Assembly: GCF_000621845.1 (NCBI RefSeq)
Contig: NZ_JHXF01000008.1
Location: 124,001-188,000 of the forward strand
Direction: 5' to 3'
Origin: Ruminococcus flavefaciens MA2007
GTDB taxonomy: Bacteria; Bacillota; Clostridia; Oscillospirales; Ruminococcaceae
Length of the DNA stretch: 64,000 bases
Shown here: positions 50,915-60,399 of the stretch, piece after piece
Position numbering within the stretch: position 1 is the stretch's first letter
How the letters are laid out: the number at the start of each line of letters is the position of its first letter
Made by a program: the position numbers and the translations under genes
The notes under the pieces: model-generated
Databases searched by the model: none
The model's input: the letters and a program-made list of their open reading frames with translations, nothing else
Told to the model about the DNA's origin: nothing

Positions 50915-53671
50915 ATGGATAAGAAGATATCATTCGGCAAGCGTCCGAAAAATCCCCTTAACAAGCGCGTCTGGAAGGATATGCTCCGCGACTGGAAGCG
51001 CTACCTGATGATAGGTCTCATGCTCATCGTAACTATCGGCTTTGTTTCGGGAATGTATGTTGCAAACAACAGTATGCTCAATACCCTTGACAAAAACGTT
51101 GCGGAGATGAAGCGTGAGGACGGACATTTCAAGCTTTCAAAAAAGGCTGACGAAGCCACTGTAAAGGCTATCGAAACAGGAGAAATGGCAGACGTACCTG
51201 CGGTATACCGTGAACGTGCCTGCGATGAAGCCGCCGACGAGGTGGAAAAGGCTGTCAATGAAGCTGTTGAAGAAAAGGTTGCTGAGCAGGTAAAGGAAGC
51301 TATAAAAACTCAGGTAACAGCCGCAATCGACGAGAAGCTCGCCGCAGCAAAGGCTATGGGAGCTGGTATTCCTGCGTCTCAGCGTGAGGAGATGATAAGC
51401 TCCGCCCTTGATACTGCGATAAAAGAGAATTACGACAAGGCTTACGATGAAGCTTTAAAGACCGCAAAGGACTCGGAGGACTACAAAAAAGCCCTGTCCG
51501 ACGCAATGGACGAGGCTAAAAAGGAAATAGACAAGGAAATAGACGAGAAATACTCCGAAATAGAGGAGCGCTACGAGCTTAACGAGAAATTCGAGCCCGT
51601 GCCTGTTACGGTTTATGAGCTTTTCTATAAGGATACAGATGAAGCTATCCCCTCAAAGGCAGATTACTCGGGAACTATCCGAGTTTACGGCGAGCGCGGC
51701 GACATCGACCTTTACGATATCCTCAAGGGACGCGCTCCCGAAAATGAGAACGAGATAATAATCGACCGTATGCACGCCGACAACGCAAAGATAAAGGTGG
51801 GAGATACTATCAAAGTCGGCGGCCTTGACTTTGAGGTAGTCGGACTTGCGGCTTTTGTGGATTACAGCGCACTTTACGAGAGCAATACCGATACAATGTT
51901 CGACGCTCTTACCTTTGATATAGGTATGACCACAAACGAGGGCTTTGCCCGTATCCGTGCAAATACCTCTGCAAACTACGGTTTCACTTACAATAAAAAG
52001 CCTGCCGACGAGTACGAGGAAAAGGAAATGTCCGAGCACTTCCTCAAATCCCTCATTACACAGACAGCAGTCTCCGATACCGAGGAGCTTGAAATAAAGG
52101 ACTATGTCCCTGCCTATGCAAATCAGTCCATGAGCTTTGCAAGAAACGATATAGGCAAGGATAAGGCTATGGGCGGAGTTCTCCTGTACATACTCACCGC
52201 TGTTCTGGCATTTATTTTTGCGGTAACTATCAGCACTACATTAGAGCAGGAAGCTTCTGTAATCGGTACTCTCAGGGCTTCGGGCTATACAAGGGGAGAG
52301 CTTCTGCGCTACTACATGAGCGCTCCGCTGCTCATCGTCATTATTGCCTCGGTCATAGGCAATGTACTGGGATATACCGTGTTCAAGAATACTGTGGCAG
52401 ATATGTACTACAGCAGCTACAGCCTGCCTGCATTTGAGACTTTGTGGACTCCCGAGGCGTTTATCAAAACAACTGTGATCCCCATAGTGCTCATGCTCAT
52501 TATAAATGCATTCGTTATCACAAAAACGCTGAAGCTCTCGCCGCTGCGTTTCCTGCGTCACGACCTGAAGCGCAATAAAAGGAAAAAGGCAATAAGACTG
52601 CCAAGGTGGAGATTCCTCAAGCGCTTCAGAATGCGCGTATTTTTACAGAATATCCCCAATTACATCATGCTTTTCGTGGGTATAACCTTTGTTATGCTGC
52701 TTATCTCAATGGCTGTGGGAATGCCCGAGACGCTGTCCTATTATCAGGATAATATGAGCGATATGATGTTTGCCGAGGAGCAGGTTATCCTAAGCAGCAC
52801 CGAGGACGAGGACGGAAATCTCATCACAACTGACACAGAGGGTGCAGAGCGCTTCTCAATAACCTCTCTTGAGAGAAAGTCCGAGAGCTATAACGAGGAG
52901 GTATCTGTTTTCGGTATCGAAAACGGCAGCAAATATGTACATATAGGCAAAACCGATGATGATTCCGTATATATTTCCAGGGCTTTCGCGGAGAAATACG
53001 GCGTTCAGGCAGGCGATACCATAACTCTTTCCGAGAAATACGAGCATAAGGACTATGACTGGAAGGTCTATGACATCTATGACTATTCCGCAGGAGTTGC
53101 CGTATTCATGGAAAACGAACAGTTCAACAGGGTATTTGACAAGGACGAGGGCGATTTCAGCGGATATATGTCAAATAAAATGATAAAGGACATCGACAGC
53201 GAATACATCGTCAAGGAAATAACCACTCAGGATATGATGAAGGTAGCAGACCAGCTTGACAAATCAATGGGTTCATATATGCTGTATTTCCAGTATGTAT
53301 GCTTTATAGTGGCAGCGATAATACTTTATCTGCTGACAAAGATAATCATTGAGAAAAACGAGCGCTCTATCTCCATGACGAAGATACTTGGCTACGAAAA
53401 CGGCGAGATAGCGTCACTTTACCTCATACCGACGACGATAGTGGTGTTCTTCTCGGAGTTTCTTGCAATATACATAGGCTATTTGCTTATGCAGTTCTTC
53501 TGGAAGCTGATAATGATGAAGATGAGCGGCTGGTTCGCATTTATAATGCCTGTTTCGGGCTTTGTAAAGGAGTTTCTCCTTGTATTTGCCGCATATCTTG
53601 TCATTACTGTGCTTGACTTTATCCGCATCCGCAAAATACCGAAGGTCCTTGCACTAAAAAATATGGAATAA
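50915..53671 (+). CDS. FtsX/MacB-family ABC permease with long extracellular coiled coil
   Basis: 918 aa. First membrane helix at about 30-50, then an outer region of about 350 residues. Residues about 105-210 are an Ala/Glu/Lys-rich coiled coil (VEKAVNEAVEEKVAEQVKEA, then YDEALKTAKDSEDYKKAL). Two FtsX domains follow, near 415-535 and 790-918, with three helices each, and a second outer domain between. The coiled coil is unlike plain MacB permeases and resembles peptide/protein-sensing or wall-spanning designs. Substrate unknown. Confidence 0.9.
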   Translation: MDKKISFGKRPKNPLNKRVWKDMLRDWKRYLMIGLMLIVTIGFVSGMYVANNSMLNTLDKNVAEMKREDGHFKLSKKADEATVKAIETGEMADVPAVYRERACDEAADEVEKAVNEAVEEKVAEQVKEAIKTQVTAAIDEKLAAAKAMGAGIPASQREEMISSALDTAIKENYDKAYDEALKTAKDSEDYKKALSDAMDEAKKEIDKEIDEKYSEIEERYELNEKFEPVPVTVYELFYKDTDEAIPSKADYSGTIRVYGERGDIDLYDILKGRAPENENEIIIDRMHADNAKIKVGDTIKVGGLDFEVVGLAAFVDYSALYESNTDTMFDALTFDIGMTTNEGFARIRANTSANYGFTYNKKPADEYEEKEMSEHFLKSLITQTAVSDTEELEIKDYVPAYANQSMSFARNDIGKDKAMGGVLLYILTAVLAFIFAVTISTTLEQEASVIGTLRASGYTRGELLRYYMSAPLLIVIIASVIGNVLGYTVFKNTVADMYYSSYSLPAFETLWTPEAFIKTTVIPIVLMLIINAFVITKTLKLSPLRFLRHDLKRNKRKKAIRLPRWRFLKRFRMRVFLQNIPNYIMLFVGITFVMLLISMAVGMPETLSYYQDNMSDMMFAEEQVILSSTEDEDGNLITTDTEGAERFSITSLERKSESYNEEVSVFGIENGSKYVHIGKTDDDSVYISRAFAEKYGVQAGDTITLSEKYEHKDYDWKVYDIYDYSAGVAVFMENEQFNRVFDKDEGDFSGYMSNKMIKDIDSEYIVKEITTQDMMKVADQLDKSMGSYMLYFQYVCFIVAAIILYLLTKIIIEKNERSISMTKILGYENGEIASLYLIPTTIVVFFSEFLAIYIGYLLMQFFWKLIMMKMSGWFAFIMPVSGFVKEFLLVFAAYLVITVLDFIRIRKIPKVLALKNME

Positions 53672-53675
53672 AGAG

Positions 53676-53733
53676 ATATATAATTATTATTGAGAGAACC
53701 TTTCCTCAGAAAGGTTTCCCCCATAATTAGTTA
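53676..53733 (-). repeat. Short form of the 49.6-kb repeat
   Basis: On the minus strand ATTATGGGGGAAACCTTTCT, the matching AGAAAGG hairpin arm, then TTCTCTCAATAATAATTATA: the two ends of the 49635-49905 repeat with the middle missing. The rest of the gap (53734-53984) is AT-rich with a hairpin GGGGC...GCCCCGAAG around 53910-53955. Confidence 0.65.
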
Positions 53734-53984
53734 TAACGCTTTTTTATTAATATTATGGTTAATGAGACGCTTTTTGCTTTTAATTATTTTCATCAGGCGA
53801 AAATTTTTTTAAAAAAATGTAACAATTTATAATTTTGTTCCGTTTATTATATTAAAGGGAGATCTATACAAAGCTTATGCAGAAACAATGCCTCGTTTTT
53901 CCCTTTATTCGGGGCTGCGTTTATATGCCCCGAAGCTTCCTCCTTCGGGGCAATGCTGAAAAAATGATATAAGGAGACATATTT

Positions 53985-54473
53985 ATGGAACTTAAAAAGG
54001 AAAAAATACTAAAACGCGGCTTGATATCTATAATTACAGCAGGAGCTTTATTGGCGGCATTACCGCTGAGTACAGCGGCTAAAAGGTGTTACTGCAACAG
54101 ATTCTATGAAAAAATGGACAGCAAATGCACAGGAATAAGCGAGCTTGGCGATTATATCGACTATAATATGCTGAGCGGCGACCTGAAAAAGATGATAGAT
54201 AAAAAAGACTTCAAGTTTGCAAGTGATGAGGAAAAGTTCGCATTCTGCAACAAATATAAGGATATGGATTATGATTATCAAATAAAAGGCAGCTGGGGCG
54301 ATTATTTCCCCACGGACAAAAGCGATCTTTACGATAAACTGGCTCAGGAAGTGACTATAAACGGCGAAAAATACAATATCTACATTTCACTTGTTTTCAA
54401 GACAGGAACATTTTTAAGACCTGAAATTGTTGATATCAATACAAGTGCTTATAAACCCGAGATACAGCAATAA
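53985..54473 (+). CDS. Secreted protein of unknown function
   Basis: 162 aa. Signal peptide about 1-32 (GLISIITAGALLAALPLSTA). The mature part has two Cys near the start (RCYCNRF) and one further on, and a mixed alpha/beta pattern ending ITFKTGTFLRPEIVDINTS-like. I do not recognise a family. Ribosome site AAGGAGA. Single gene, followed by a hairpin array. Confidence 0.7.
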   Translation: MELKKEKILKRGLISIITAGALLAALPLSTAAKRCYCNRFYEKMDSKCTGISELGDYIDYNMLSGDLKKMIDKKDFKFASDEEKFAFCNKYKDMDYDYQIKGSWGDYFPTDKSDLYDKLAQEVTINGEKYNIYISLVFKTGTFLRPEIVDINTSAYKPEIQQ

Positions 54474-54531
54474 TGCTTTTTGATAACCTCTAAGAAAATC
54501 TCCCGAAAATGGACAAAGCAGTTCGTTTAGC

Positions 54532-54737
54532 GAGGGCGTGATAAAAAAATTTATCACGCCCTCTAAAATAATAAAGAAAAAATAATAATGAATAAAGAAT
54601 AATATTGGTATCGCCTTCGGCGATATTTTTTTATTATATCCGTGAAACGGATACCTTAATTCTTATTTATTATTTTTTCTCTATTCTTTATTCTTAAAAA
54701 AGCCGTAAAGAAGCTAAAACTTCTTTACGGCTTTTTG
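54532..54737. repeat. Left hairpin array flanking the sigma/anti-sigma pair
   Basis: Three hairpins in order: GAGGGCGTGATAAA/TTTATCACGCCCTC (54532-54563), GTATCGCC-TTCG-GGCGATA (54608-54625), and AAGCCGTAAAGAAG/CTTCTTTACGGCTT (54700-54735), linked by AT-rich stretches with AATAAAGAATA-type units. The same three modules occur at 56880-57046 in reverse order. The last hairpin is also the terminator of the anti-sigma gene. Confidence 0.75.
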
Positions 54738-54744
54738 TGTGATA

Positions 54745-56115
54745 TCATTTGTTCAGCAGCGGTGAGAAGTCACCTAAACGATACTGTCTGCCGACTGTTA
54801 TCCAGTTCTTGGAATTGTATTCGTCGACCTTTTGGTTGAATTCCTCTTCGCTGACAGGTCTGGCGTTCAGACCATAAGGCGTTTCACCTGCTTGTTCAAG
54901 GTCATAGTAATAAGTAAATATATCGCATATCGGATAGTGGTCCTTTAACTTTGTCATTTCGTAGTATGTAACGCGGTTATCAGTATAGTTATGACCTATA
55001 TAGTGTTCTTCCTTGCAGATATTTGTAACGCCGTACTCTCCGTAGGGGATCGTCTGTACAGTATTATTAAGATCTTTTGCTTCGCCGTTTTCGTAATAGT
55101 AGATGTATACACAGTCGTCTTTTTGAGTGCCTGTCGATATCAGAAGTTCAGGTATATCGTCGCCGTCTATATCCTGAAGATCCCACATCGGATCATTATA
55201 TGGTATTCCTGCTTTGTTATAATGTTTTAGAATCTCTTTTCTGTATGCAGACTGCCAGCTCGTATCTGTGGGCTCGACGTACTCTTCGCGTACAAGTCGT
55301 GCAATGTTGCTGTTGCCGAAATGGAGCTCATAAGGTCTGGATTCATCATAATAAGCACGTCTGGTCAGGAAATCGTTTGCTCCGCTTTCATTTACAGAGA
55401 AATCGAGACATTGTATACTTGTTCCGCCGATTTCCTCTGTGGCATTGCTGATAGTGCCGTGTGAGACATTACCGCTGTTGTCTGTCATGATGTATGTTGC
55501 GTCAGCTGTTATTTCAACTGTACCCATATAACCCGCAGATTCGGGGACATCAAGGTCGTTTATGTTTGACATTTCATATCTCCACCTGCCCACAAACGGC
55601 TTGATGAACTCAGTATCGGCTGTGTTTTGGTCACTGCCGTCACCGACTGATGTTACAGTCGTAGTAGTTGTTGTTACGTCAGTTCCTGTGATAGTTGAAC
55701 CGTTTTTGTCCGTGGATACGATATTTGTGCCTGTTCCTGTTGATGTTGAGACCGTAACGGCAGGAGTCACACCGCCGCCCCCTCCGTTTGGCTTGGTGTG
55801 TCTTTTCATCATTGCTGTGCTGCCGATAGCGATACCTGCAATAAGCAGTACAGAAGCCGCTGTTGTAAGCGGTGTGAGCCATACAGGTCTTTTGCTGTGC
55901 TCAACGCCCTCAACTACGTCGTTTTCGGTCATTTTTATAGTATTATCTCTCTCTGTTCTTTCTTTTTCTGCCCTTTGCTTTCTGAATTTCTTTTCGCTCA
56001 TTCTGAATATCCTGTCGAGCTGTTCATCTGAGATGTCGGGGCATTTGTCTATTAATCTTTCCATAGAATCATTCTCCGCATTTTCGAGAACATCGAATAT
56101 GTTTTTCTTTCTCAT
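54745..56115 (-). CDS. Membrane anti-sigma factor with extracellular sensor region
   Basis: 456 aa. Cytoplasmic residues 1-77 (DISDEQLDRIFRMSEKKFRK) should hold the sigma factor; one membrane helix at about 80-103; Gly/Thr/Ser-rich linker (about 110-165); then two outer domains. The first (about 170-285) has WRYEMSNI and is unknown. The second (about 290-456) has the calcium-like loop DIDGDDIPELLIS seen in FG-GAP-like proteins. The start is 14 bp after the sigma gene stop, so the two form an operon. Comparable in layout to RsgI-type polysaccharide-sensing anti-sigma factors, but no carbohydrate-binding domain is recognised. Confidence 0.75.
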   Translation of the reverse strand: MRKKNIFDVLENAENDSMERLIDKCPDISDEQLDRIFRMSEKKFRKQRAEKERTERDNTIKMTENDVVEGVEHSKRPVWLTPLTTAASVLLIAGIAIGSTAMMKRHTKPNGGGGGVTPAVTVSTSTGTGTNIVSTDKNGSTITGTDVTTTTTTVTSVGDGSDQNTADTEFIKPFVGRWRYEMSNINDLDVPESAGYMGTVEITADATYIMTDNSGNVSHGTISNATEEIGGTSIQCLDFSVNESGANDFLTRRAYYDESRPYELHFGNSNIARLVREEYVEPTDTSWQSAYRKEILKHYNKAGIPYNDPMWDLQDIDGDDIPELLISTGTQKDDCVYIYYYENGEAKDLNNTVQTIPYGEYGVTNICKEEHYIGHNYTDNRVTYYEMTKLKDHYPICDIFTYYYDLEQAGETPYGLNARPVSEEEFNQKVDEYNSKNWITVGRQYRLGDFSPLLNK

Positions 56116-56129
56116 AATAGCTCCCCTCC

Positions 56130-56696
56130 TTATCTTCCCAATCCGACTTCCACAAGCTTAGTGCGCAGCTTGTCCATAGCTCTTGAGCATCTCTGTCTGA
56201 CAGCCGTAGCCGTCATAGAAACGCTCTCTGCTATTTCCTTGGAATTTCGGTTATAGTAAAATTTCTGGATAAGAATAGTCGAATCCGGCTCACCCAGCTC
56301 GTCTATCTTGTCGAGGAGCACGCGGCGGAGTTCCGAGCGGTCAACGCGTTCGTCAACGCTGAAGTCCGAGACAAGCTCTCTCATATCGTCCTCGTCAGTC
56401 TCGGATATATGGCTTTCTCTTGCGGTAAGGCTTCGGAAGTAGTCGATAGCCTTTCTTTTTGCGATAGTTCCGATGAGGTATTTCAGATCGTTCTCAGATG
56501 ACAGGTCATATTCACACTGCATAAAAAGAGCTGCAAAAACATCACTTACGCATTCTTCTATATCTTCGCTGGTGCCGCAGCCCCTGAGCTTATTGTAGGC
56601 AATAGCATAAACGTATCTGCCATATTCCTTGACGAGAGCCTTGTGACAGCTGACGGGTGATTTTTCCATAAGAGCTGTCAGTTCTCTGCTTGTCAT
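56130..56696 (-). CDS. ECF-type RNA polymerase sigma factor
   Basis: 188 aa. Region 2 (YVYAIAYNKLRGCGTSEDIE, CVSDVFAALFM) and region 4 (KEIAESVSMTATAVRQRCSR) with a long linker. Regions 1 and 3 are absent, as in ECF factors. First gene of the pair with the membrane anti-sigma. The target genes are not known. Confidence 0.92.
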   Translation of the reverse strand: MTSRELTALMEKSPVSCHKALVKEYGRYVYAIAYNKLRGCGTSEDIEECVSDVFAALFMQCEYDLSSENDLKYLIGTIAKRKAIDYFRSLTARESHISETDEDDMRELVSDFSVDERVDRSELRRVLLDKIDELGEPDSTILIQKFYYNRNSKEIAESVSMTATAVRQRCSRAMDKLRTKLVEVGLGR

Positions 56697-56875
56697 TTAC
56701 ATTCCTCCCTGCGATTTGTTTTGTAAGGCGCCACCTTTCATATACAACAATCGGAGCAGCCTGTTCAAGTGTTACATTACGGGCAATAATTTTATGTTTT
56801 GAAAATCATCGATTCTAATTCTAACACATATTTTTGAAAAGTGCAACTACTAAAAAACACCCCTGCAAAAGTGAA

Positions 56876-57046
56876 AAAGCCTGTAAAAAAGCTAAAACTT
56901 ATTTACGGCTTTTCTTTAAAGAATAGAGAATAAATAATAAATTAAAAATAATATCGCCGAAAGGCGATACCACAATTATTCTTTATTCATTCTTATTTCT
57001 TCATTATTATTTCAGAGGGCGTGATAAAGAAATTTATCACGCCCTC
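56876..57046. repeat. Right hairpin array flanking the sigma/anti-sigma pair
   Basis: Mirror of 54532-54737: AAGCCTGTAAAAAAGCTAAA...TTTACGGCTTTTC (56878-56913), ATATCGCC-GAAA-GGCGATAC (56951-56970), then GAGGGCGTGATAAA/TTTATCACGCCCTC (57015-57046), which also serves as terminator of iscU. Upstream of the sigma gene the 56697-56875 stretch is AT-rich with a possible TTGAAC...TGTATA promoter. Confidence 0.75.
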
Positions 57047-57056
57047 ACATTATCAT

Positions 57057-57476
57057 TTATTCTTCCTCGGGTACTTTTATTTCGCCCACTATCGGTACAG
57101 GATCGATACCCTGTTTTGTATAGTAGTCGGAAAGAGCTGCGCGGACAGCCTGCTCTGCAAGCACAGAGCAGTGAATCTTTACTGCGGGAAGTCCGTCAAG
57201 AGCTTCTACGACAGCCTGATTTGTAAGCTTCAGTGCGTCGTCTATGGACTTGCCCTTGATGAGCTCGGTAGCCATTGAAGATGTGGCAACTGCCGCGCCG
57301 CAGCCGAATGTCTTGAACTTAACGTCAGTAATTGTATTATCGTCTATTTTGAGATACATTTTCATGATATCTCCGCATTTTGCGTTGCCTATCTCGCCGA
57401 CTCCGTCAGCGTCCTCGATCTCGCCAACATTTCGCGGATTTGAAAAATGATCCAGAACCTTTTCACTGTAAAGCAT
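57057..57476 (-). CDS. iscU: Iron-sulphur cluster scaffold protein, IscU/NifU-N type
   Basis: 139 aa scaffold where Fe-S clusters are built. Three conserved Cys: AKCGDIMK, TFGCGAAVA and IHCSVLAEQ, with the usual Asp near the first. It follows the desulfurase gene by 15 bp, the standard clostridial iscS-iscU order. The C-terminus has a short acidic tail. Confidence 0.95.
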   Translation of the reverse strand: MLYSEKVLDHFSNPRNVGEIEDADGVGEIGNAKCGDIMKMYLKIDDNTITDVKFKTFGCGAAVATSSMATELIKGKSIDDALKLTNQAVVEALDGLPAVKIHCSVLAEQAVRAALSDYYTKQGIDPVPIVGEIKVPEEE

Positions 57477-57491
57477 ATATATTCTCCTTTA

Positions 57492-58682
57492 TTATTCGTA
57501 ATCTTCGCCCTTCATCATTCTTTCCCAGACAGGGGACATAGAGCGCAGGCGCTCAACAATCTTGGGAACTACTTCGAGAATGTAGTCTACGTCCTCGTCG
57601 GTTACGTCCTCCTCAATGGAAAGGCGCATAGAGCCGTGAGCTACGGCGTGTTTCAGACCGAGAGACAGCAGAACGTGGGAAGGATCAAGTGAGCCCGATG
57701 TACAAGCTGAGCCCGATGAAGCGCAGATACCGTTCATATCCAGCATGAGCAGCAGTGATTCGCCCTCGATACCCTCGATAGAGATGTTGAGATTTCCTGG
57801 GAGACGCTTGTCCCTGTCGCCGTTAAGACGTGTATAGGGGAGCTTGAGTATACCGTCGATGAGCCTGTTTCTGCGTGGAGTTATCACAGCTGCCTTTTCT
57901 GCGATATTGCGTGTTGCAGCTTCGATAGCAACTCCCAGACCTACGATAGCAGGGACGTTTTCCGTGCCTGCACGCTTGCCGCGCTCCTGACCGCCGCCGT
58001 GGATAAGATTGGGGAGGACAAGTCCCTTGCGGATATACAGAGCGCCGATACCCTTCTGAGCGTGTATCTTGTGTCCCGAAAGGGAGAGCATATCTATGCC
58101 CTGTTTGTGGACGTCTATCTCAACGTGTCCCACAGCCTGAACAGCGTCGGTGTGGAAGAGAACGCCCTTTTCATGGCATATGGCAGCTATTTCCTCTATG
58201 GGCTGGATAGTGCCTATCTCGTTGTTGGCGTACATTATAGTAACAAGAGCAGTGTCCTCGCGGATAGCTTTTCTGATATCCTCGGGATCAATAAGTCCCT
58301 TGTCGCTTACGGGGATATAAGTTACCTCAAAGCCGTGCTTTTCGAGGTATTCCGTGGTGTGGAGCACAGCGTGGTGCTCGAAAACGGAAGTGATGATGTG
58401 CTTCTTGCCCTTTTTAGCCATGAGCTCCGCAGTGCCCTTGATAGCCCAGTTGTCAGCTTCAGAGCCGCAGCTTGTGAAGTATATCTCACGGGGCTCTGCG
58501 CCGAGAGCCTTTGCCACCTTTTCACGGGCAGTCTCAACGGCTTTCTGAGCGTCGCGTCCCAGCTTGTAAATGCTTGAAGCGTTGCCGTAAGCCTCGCGGA
58601 AATGGGGCAGCATAGCTGCGAGAACTTCCTCCGAGACTGCCGTAGTAGCGGCATTATCGGCGTATATAAAACGTTTTTCCAT
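57492..58682 (-). CDS. iscS: Cysteine desulfurase
   Basis: Takes sulphur from cysteine for Fe-S clusters and thio-tRNA. 396 aa PLP enzyme. The PLP lysine is in [12 protein letters not shown]; the persulfide Cys is in the loop [10 protein letters not shown], a long mobile-loop type. It starts 26 bp after the AT-rich promoter region. First gene of the isc pair; no iscR is present. Confidence 0.96.
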   Translation of the reverse strand: MEKRFIYADNAATTAVSEEVLAAMLPHFREAYGNASSIYKLGRDAQKAVETAREKVAKALGAEPREIYFTSCGSEADNWAIKGTAELMAKKGKKHIITSVFEHHAVLHTTEYLEKHGFEVTYIPVSDKGLIDPEDIRKAIREDTALVTIMYANNEIGTIQPIEEIAAICHEKGVLFHTDAVQAVGHVEIDVHKQGIDMLSLSGHKIHAQKGIGALYIRKGLVLPNLIHGGGQERGKRAGTENVPAIVGLGVAIEAATRNIAEKAAVITPRRNRLIDGILKLPYTRLNGDRDKRLPGNLNISIEGIEGESLLLMLDMNGICASSGSACTSGSLDPSHVLLSLGLKHAVAHGSMRLSIEEDVTDEDVDYILEVVPKIVERLRSMSPVWERMMKGEDYE

Positions 58683-58824
58683 ATTTATCCTCCAGTGTAT
58701 ATGAAGTATTCCTATTGACTTAGTATATTATAGCACAAGGCATTTTGAAATGCAAGACGTGTTACCCCTGTGAAACAAAGCCTGTTATATACATTATATA
58801 ATAGACCGAGGACACGATATTTCA

Positions 58825-58845
58825 GTTATAGGTTTTGCCTATAAC
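58825..58845. promoter_or_regulatory. Inverted repeat before the sulphur-gene promoter
   Basis: GTTATAGG and CCTATAAC arms separated by 5 bp, just upstream of the -35 box at 58865. Candidate activator or repressor site. Confidence 0.4.
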
Positions 58846-58864
58846 CAGCTATGAAATTTATGCA

Positions 58865-58894
58865 TTGGACAAATATATAAAACCGATGTATAAT
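58865..58894 (+). promoter_or_regulatory. Promoter of the leader peptide / sulfhydrylase unit
   Basis: -35 TTGGAC, 18-bp spacer, -10 TATAAT. The start of transcription would be only about 25 nt before the leader peptide ATG. Confidence 0.75.
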
Positions 58895-58924
58895 ATAGGC
58901 ATACCAAAGGAAAGGAGAGGTACA

Positions 58925-59005
58925 ATGAAACAACTGAATATGCTTGACCGTCTCCGTTCTGTAGTCAGAGGAACAGACCGAATGTGCGGCAGACGATGTT
59001 TCTGA
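58925..59005 (+). CDS. Cysteine-containing 26-aa leader peptide
   Basis: Small ORF with a very strong ribosome site (AAAGGAGAGG, correct spacing) directly after the promoter: MKQLNMLDRLRSVVRGTDRM followed by CGRRCF. It is basic, carries two Cys near its end and precedes a sulphur-assimilation gene by 72 bp. The design is like leader peptides that sense cysteine supply by ribosome stalling or coupling. No terminator is seen between it and the next gene, so control would be at translation or RNA level. Confidence 0.6.
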   Translation: MKQLNMLDRLRSVVRGTDRMCGRRCF

Positions 59006-59076
59006 TATAAACTTGTACGCGAATAGATCATTATTAATATAAATTTGAAATTAAAGATTTTCAGGAGGAAATTACA

Positions 59077-60366
59077 ATGGCTAATAATAAATTACATTTT
59101 GAGACACTTCAGCTTCACGTTGGACAGGAGCAGGCTGATCCTGCAACAGACGCAAGAGCAGTACCCATTTATGCGACTACATCTTACGTTTTCCATGATT
59201 CACAGCACGCCGCAGACCGCTTCGGTCTCAAGGACGCAGGCAACATCTACGGCAGACTTACAAACTCCACACAGGACGTTTTTGAGAAGAGAATAGCTGC
59301 TCTTGAAGGCGGTATCGCAGCTCTTGCAACAGCTTCGGGCGCAGCTGCTATCACATACACGATTCAGGCACTTGCAAAGGCAGGGGAGAACATCGTCGCT
59401 TCAAAGACTATCTACGGCGGCACATACAATCTCCTTGCACATACACTTCCGCTTTACGGCATAACAACAAAGTTTGCCGATCCCGACGTTGAGGGCAGCT
59501 TTGAGTCCCTTATCGACGAGAACACAAAGGCTCTCTACATCGAGACACTGGGCAATCCCAACTCCAACGCTATCGACATCGAGAAAATAGCTAAGATAGC
59601 TCACGCACACAATATCCCTCTCGTAGTTGACAATACATTCGCAACTCCTTATCTTGTCCGTCCTATCGAGTACGGCGCAGATATCGTTGTACATTCCGCA
59701 ACCAAGTTCATCGGCGGTCACGGTACAGCTATCGGCGGTGTCATCGTAGACAGCGGCAATTTCGACTGGGCAAAGTCAAAGCGCTATCCATGGGTATCAG
59801 AGCCTAATCCAAGCTACCACGGCGTAAGCTTCACGGCAGCAGTTGGCGCAGCTGCATTCGTAACATATATCCGCGCGATACTTCTCCGCGACACAGGAGC
59901 TACAGTTTCACCGTTCCACGCATTCATCTTCTTACAGGGACTTGAAACACTTTCACTCCGTGTAGAGCGCCACACAGAGAACGCTAAGAAGATAGTTGAG
60001 TACCTTGCAAATCATCCGCAGGTAGAGGCTGTTCACCACCCGTCACTGAGCTCCGAGAAGAGCCATGAGGTATACAAGAAGTACTTCCCTAACGGCGGCG
60101 GCAGCATCTTCACCTTTGATGTAAAGGGCACAGAGGACGACGCAAAGAAGTTCATCGACAATCTTGCGATATTCTCACTTCTTGCAAACGTTGCCGACGT
60201 TAAGTCCCTCGTTATCCACCCTGCTTCAACTACACATTCCCAGCTCACAGAAGCAGAGCTTGCAGAGCAGGGAATAAAGCCCAATACTATCCGTCTTTCG
60301 ATTGGTACAGAGCATATCGACGACCTTATCGCAGCTCTTGACGGTGCATTTGCAGCAATAAAATAA
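59077..60366 (+). CDS. metY: O-acetylhomoserine aminocarboxypropyltransferase (sulfhydrylase)
   Basis: PLP enzyme that makes homocysteine from O-acetylhomoserine and sulphide, for methionine or cysteine synthesis. 429 aa, the longer form typical of MetY. LHVGQEQADPATDARAVPIY at the start, PLP lysine in HSATKFIGGHGT, and LRLSIGTEHIDDL-type ending (IRLSIGTEHIDDLIAAL). Ribosome site AGGAGG. Alone under the promoter with the Cys leader peptide. Confidence 0.93.
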   Translation: MANNKLHFETLQLHVGQEQADPATDARAVPIYATTSYVFHDSQHAADRFGLKDAGNIYGRLTNSTQDVFEKRIAALEGGIAALATASGAAAITYTIQALAKAGENIVASKTIYGGTYNLLAHTLPLYGITTKFADPDVEGSFESLIDENTKALYIETLGNPNSNAIDIEKIAKIAHAHNIPLVVDNTFATPYLVRPIEYGADIVVHSATKFIGGHGTAIGGVIVDSGNFDWAKSKRYPWVSEPNPSYHGVSFTAAVGAAAFVTYIRAILLRDTGATVSPFHAFIFLQGLETLSLRVERHTENAKKIVEYLANHPQVEAVHHPSLSSEKSHEVYKKYFPNGGGSIFTFDVKGTEDDAKKFIDNLAIFSLLANVADVKSLVIHPASTTHSQLTEAELAEQGIKPNTIRLSIGTEHIDDLIAALDGAFAAIK

Positions 60367-60399
60367 AAGCCTGATAAGGTGACCTCCATAGTATAAAAG

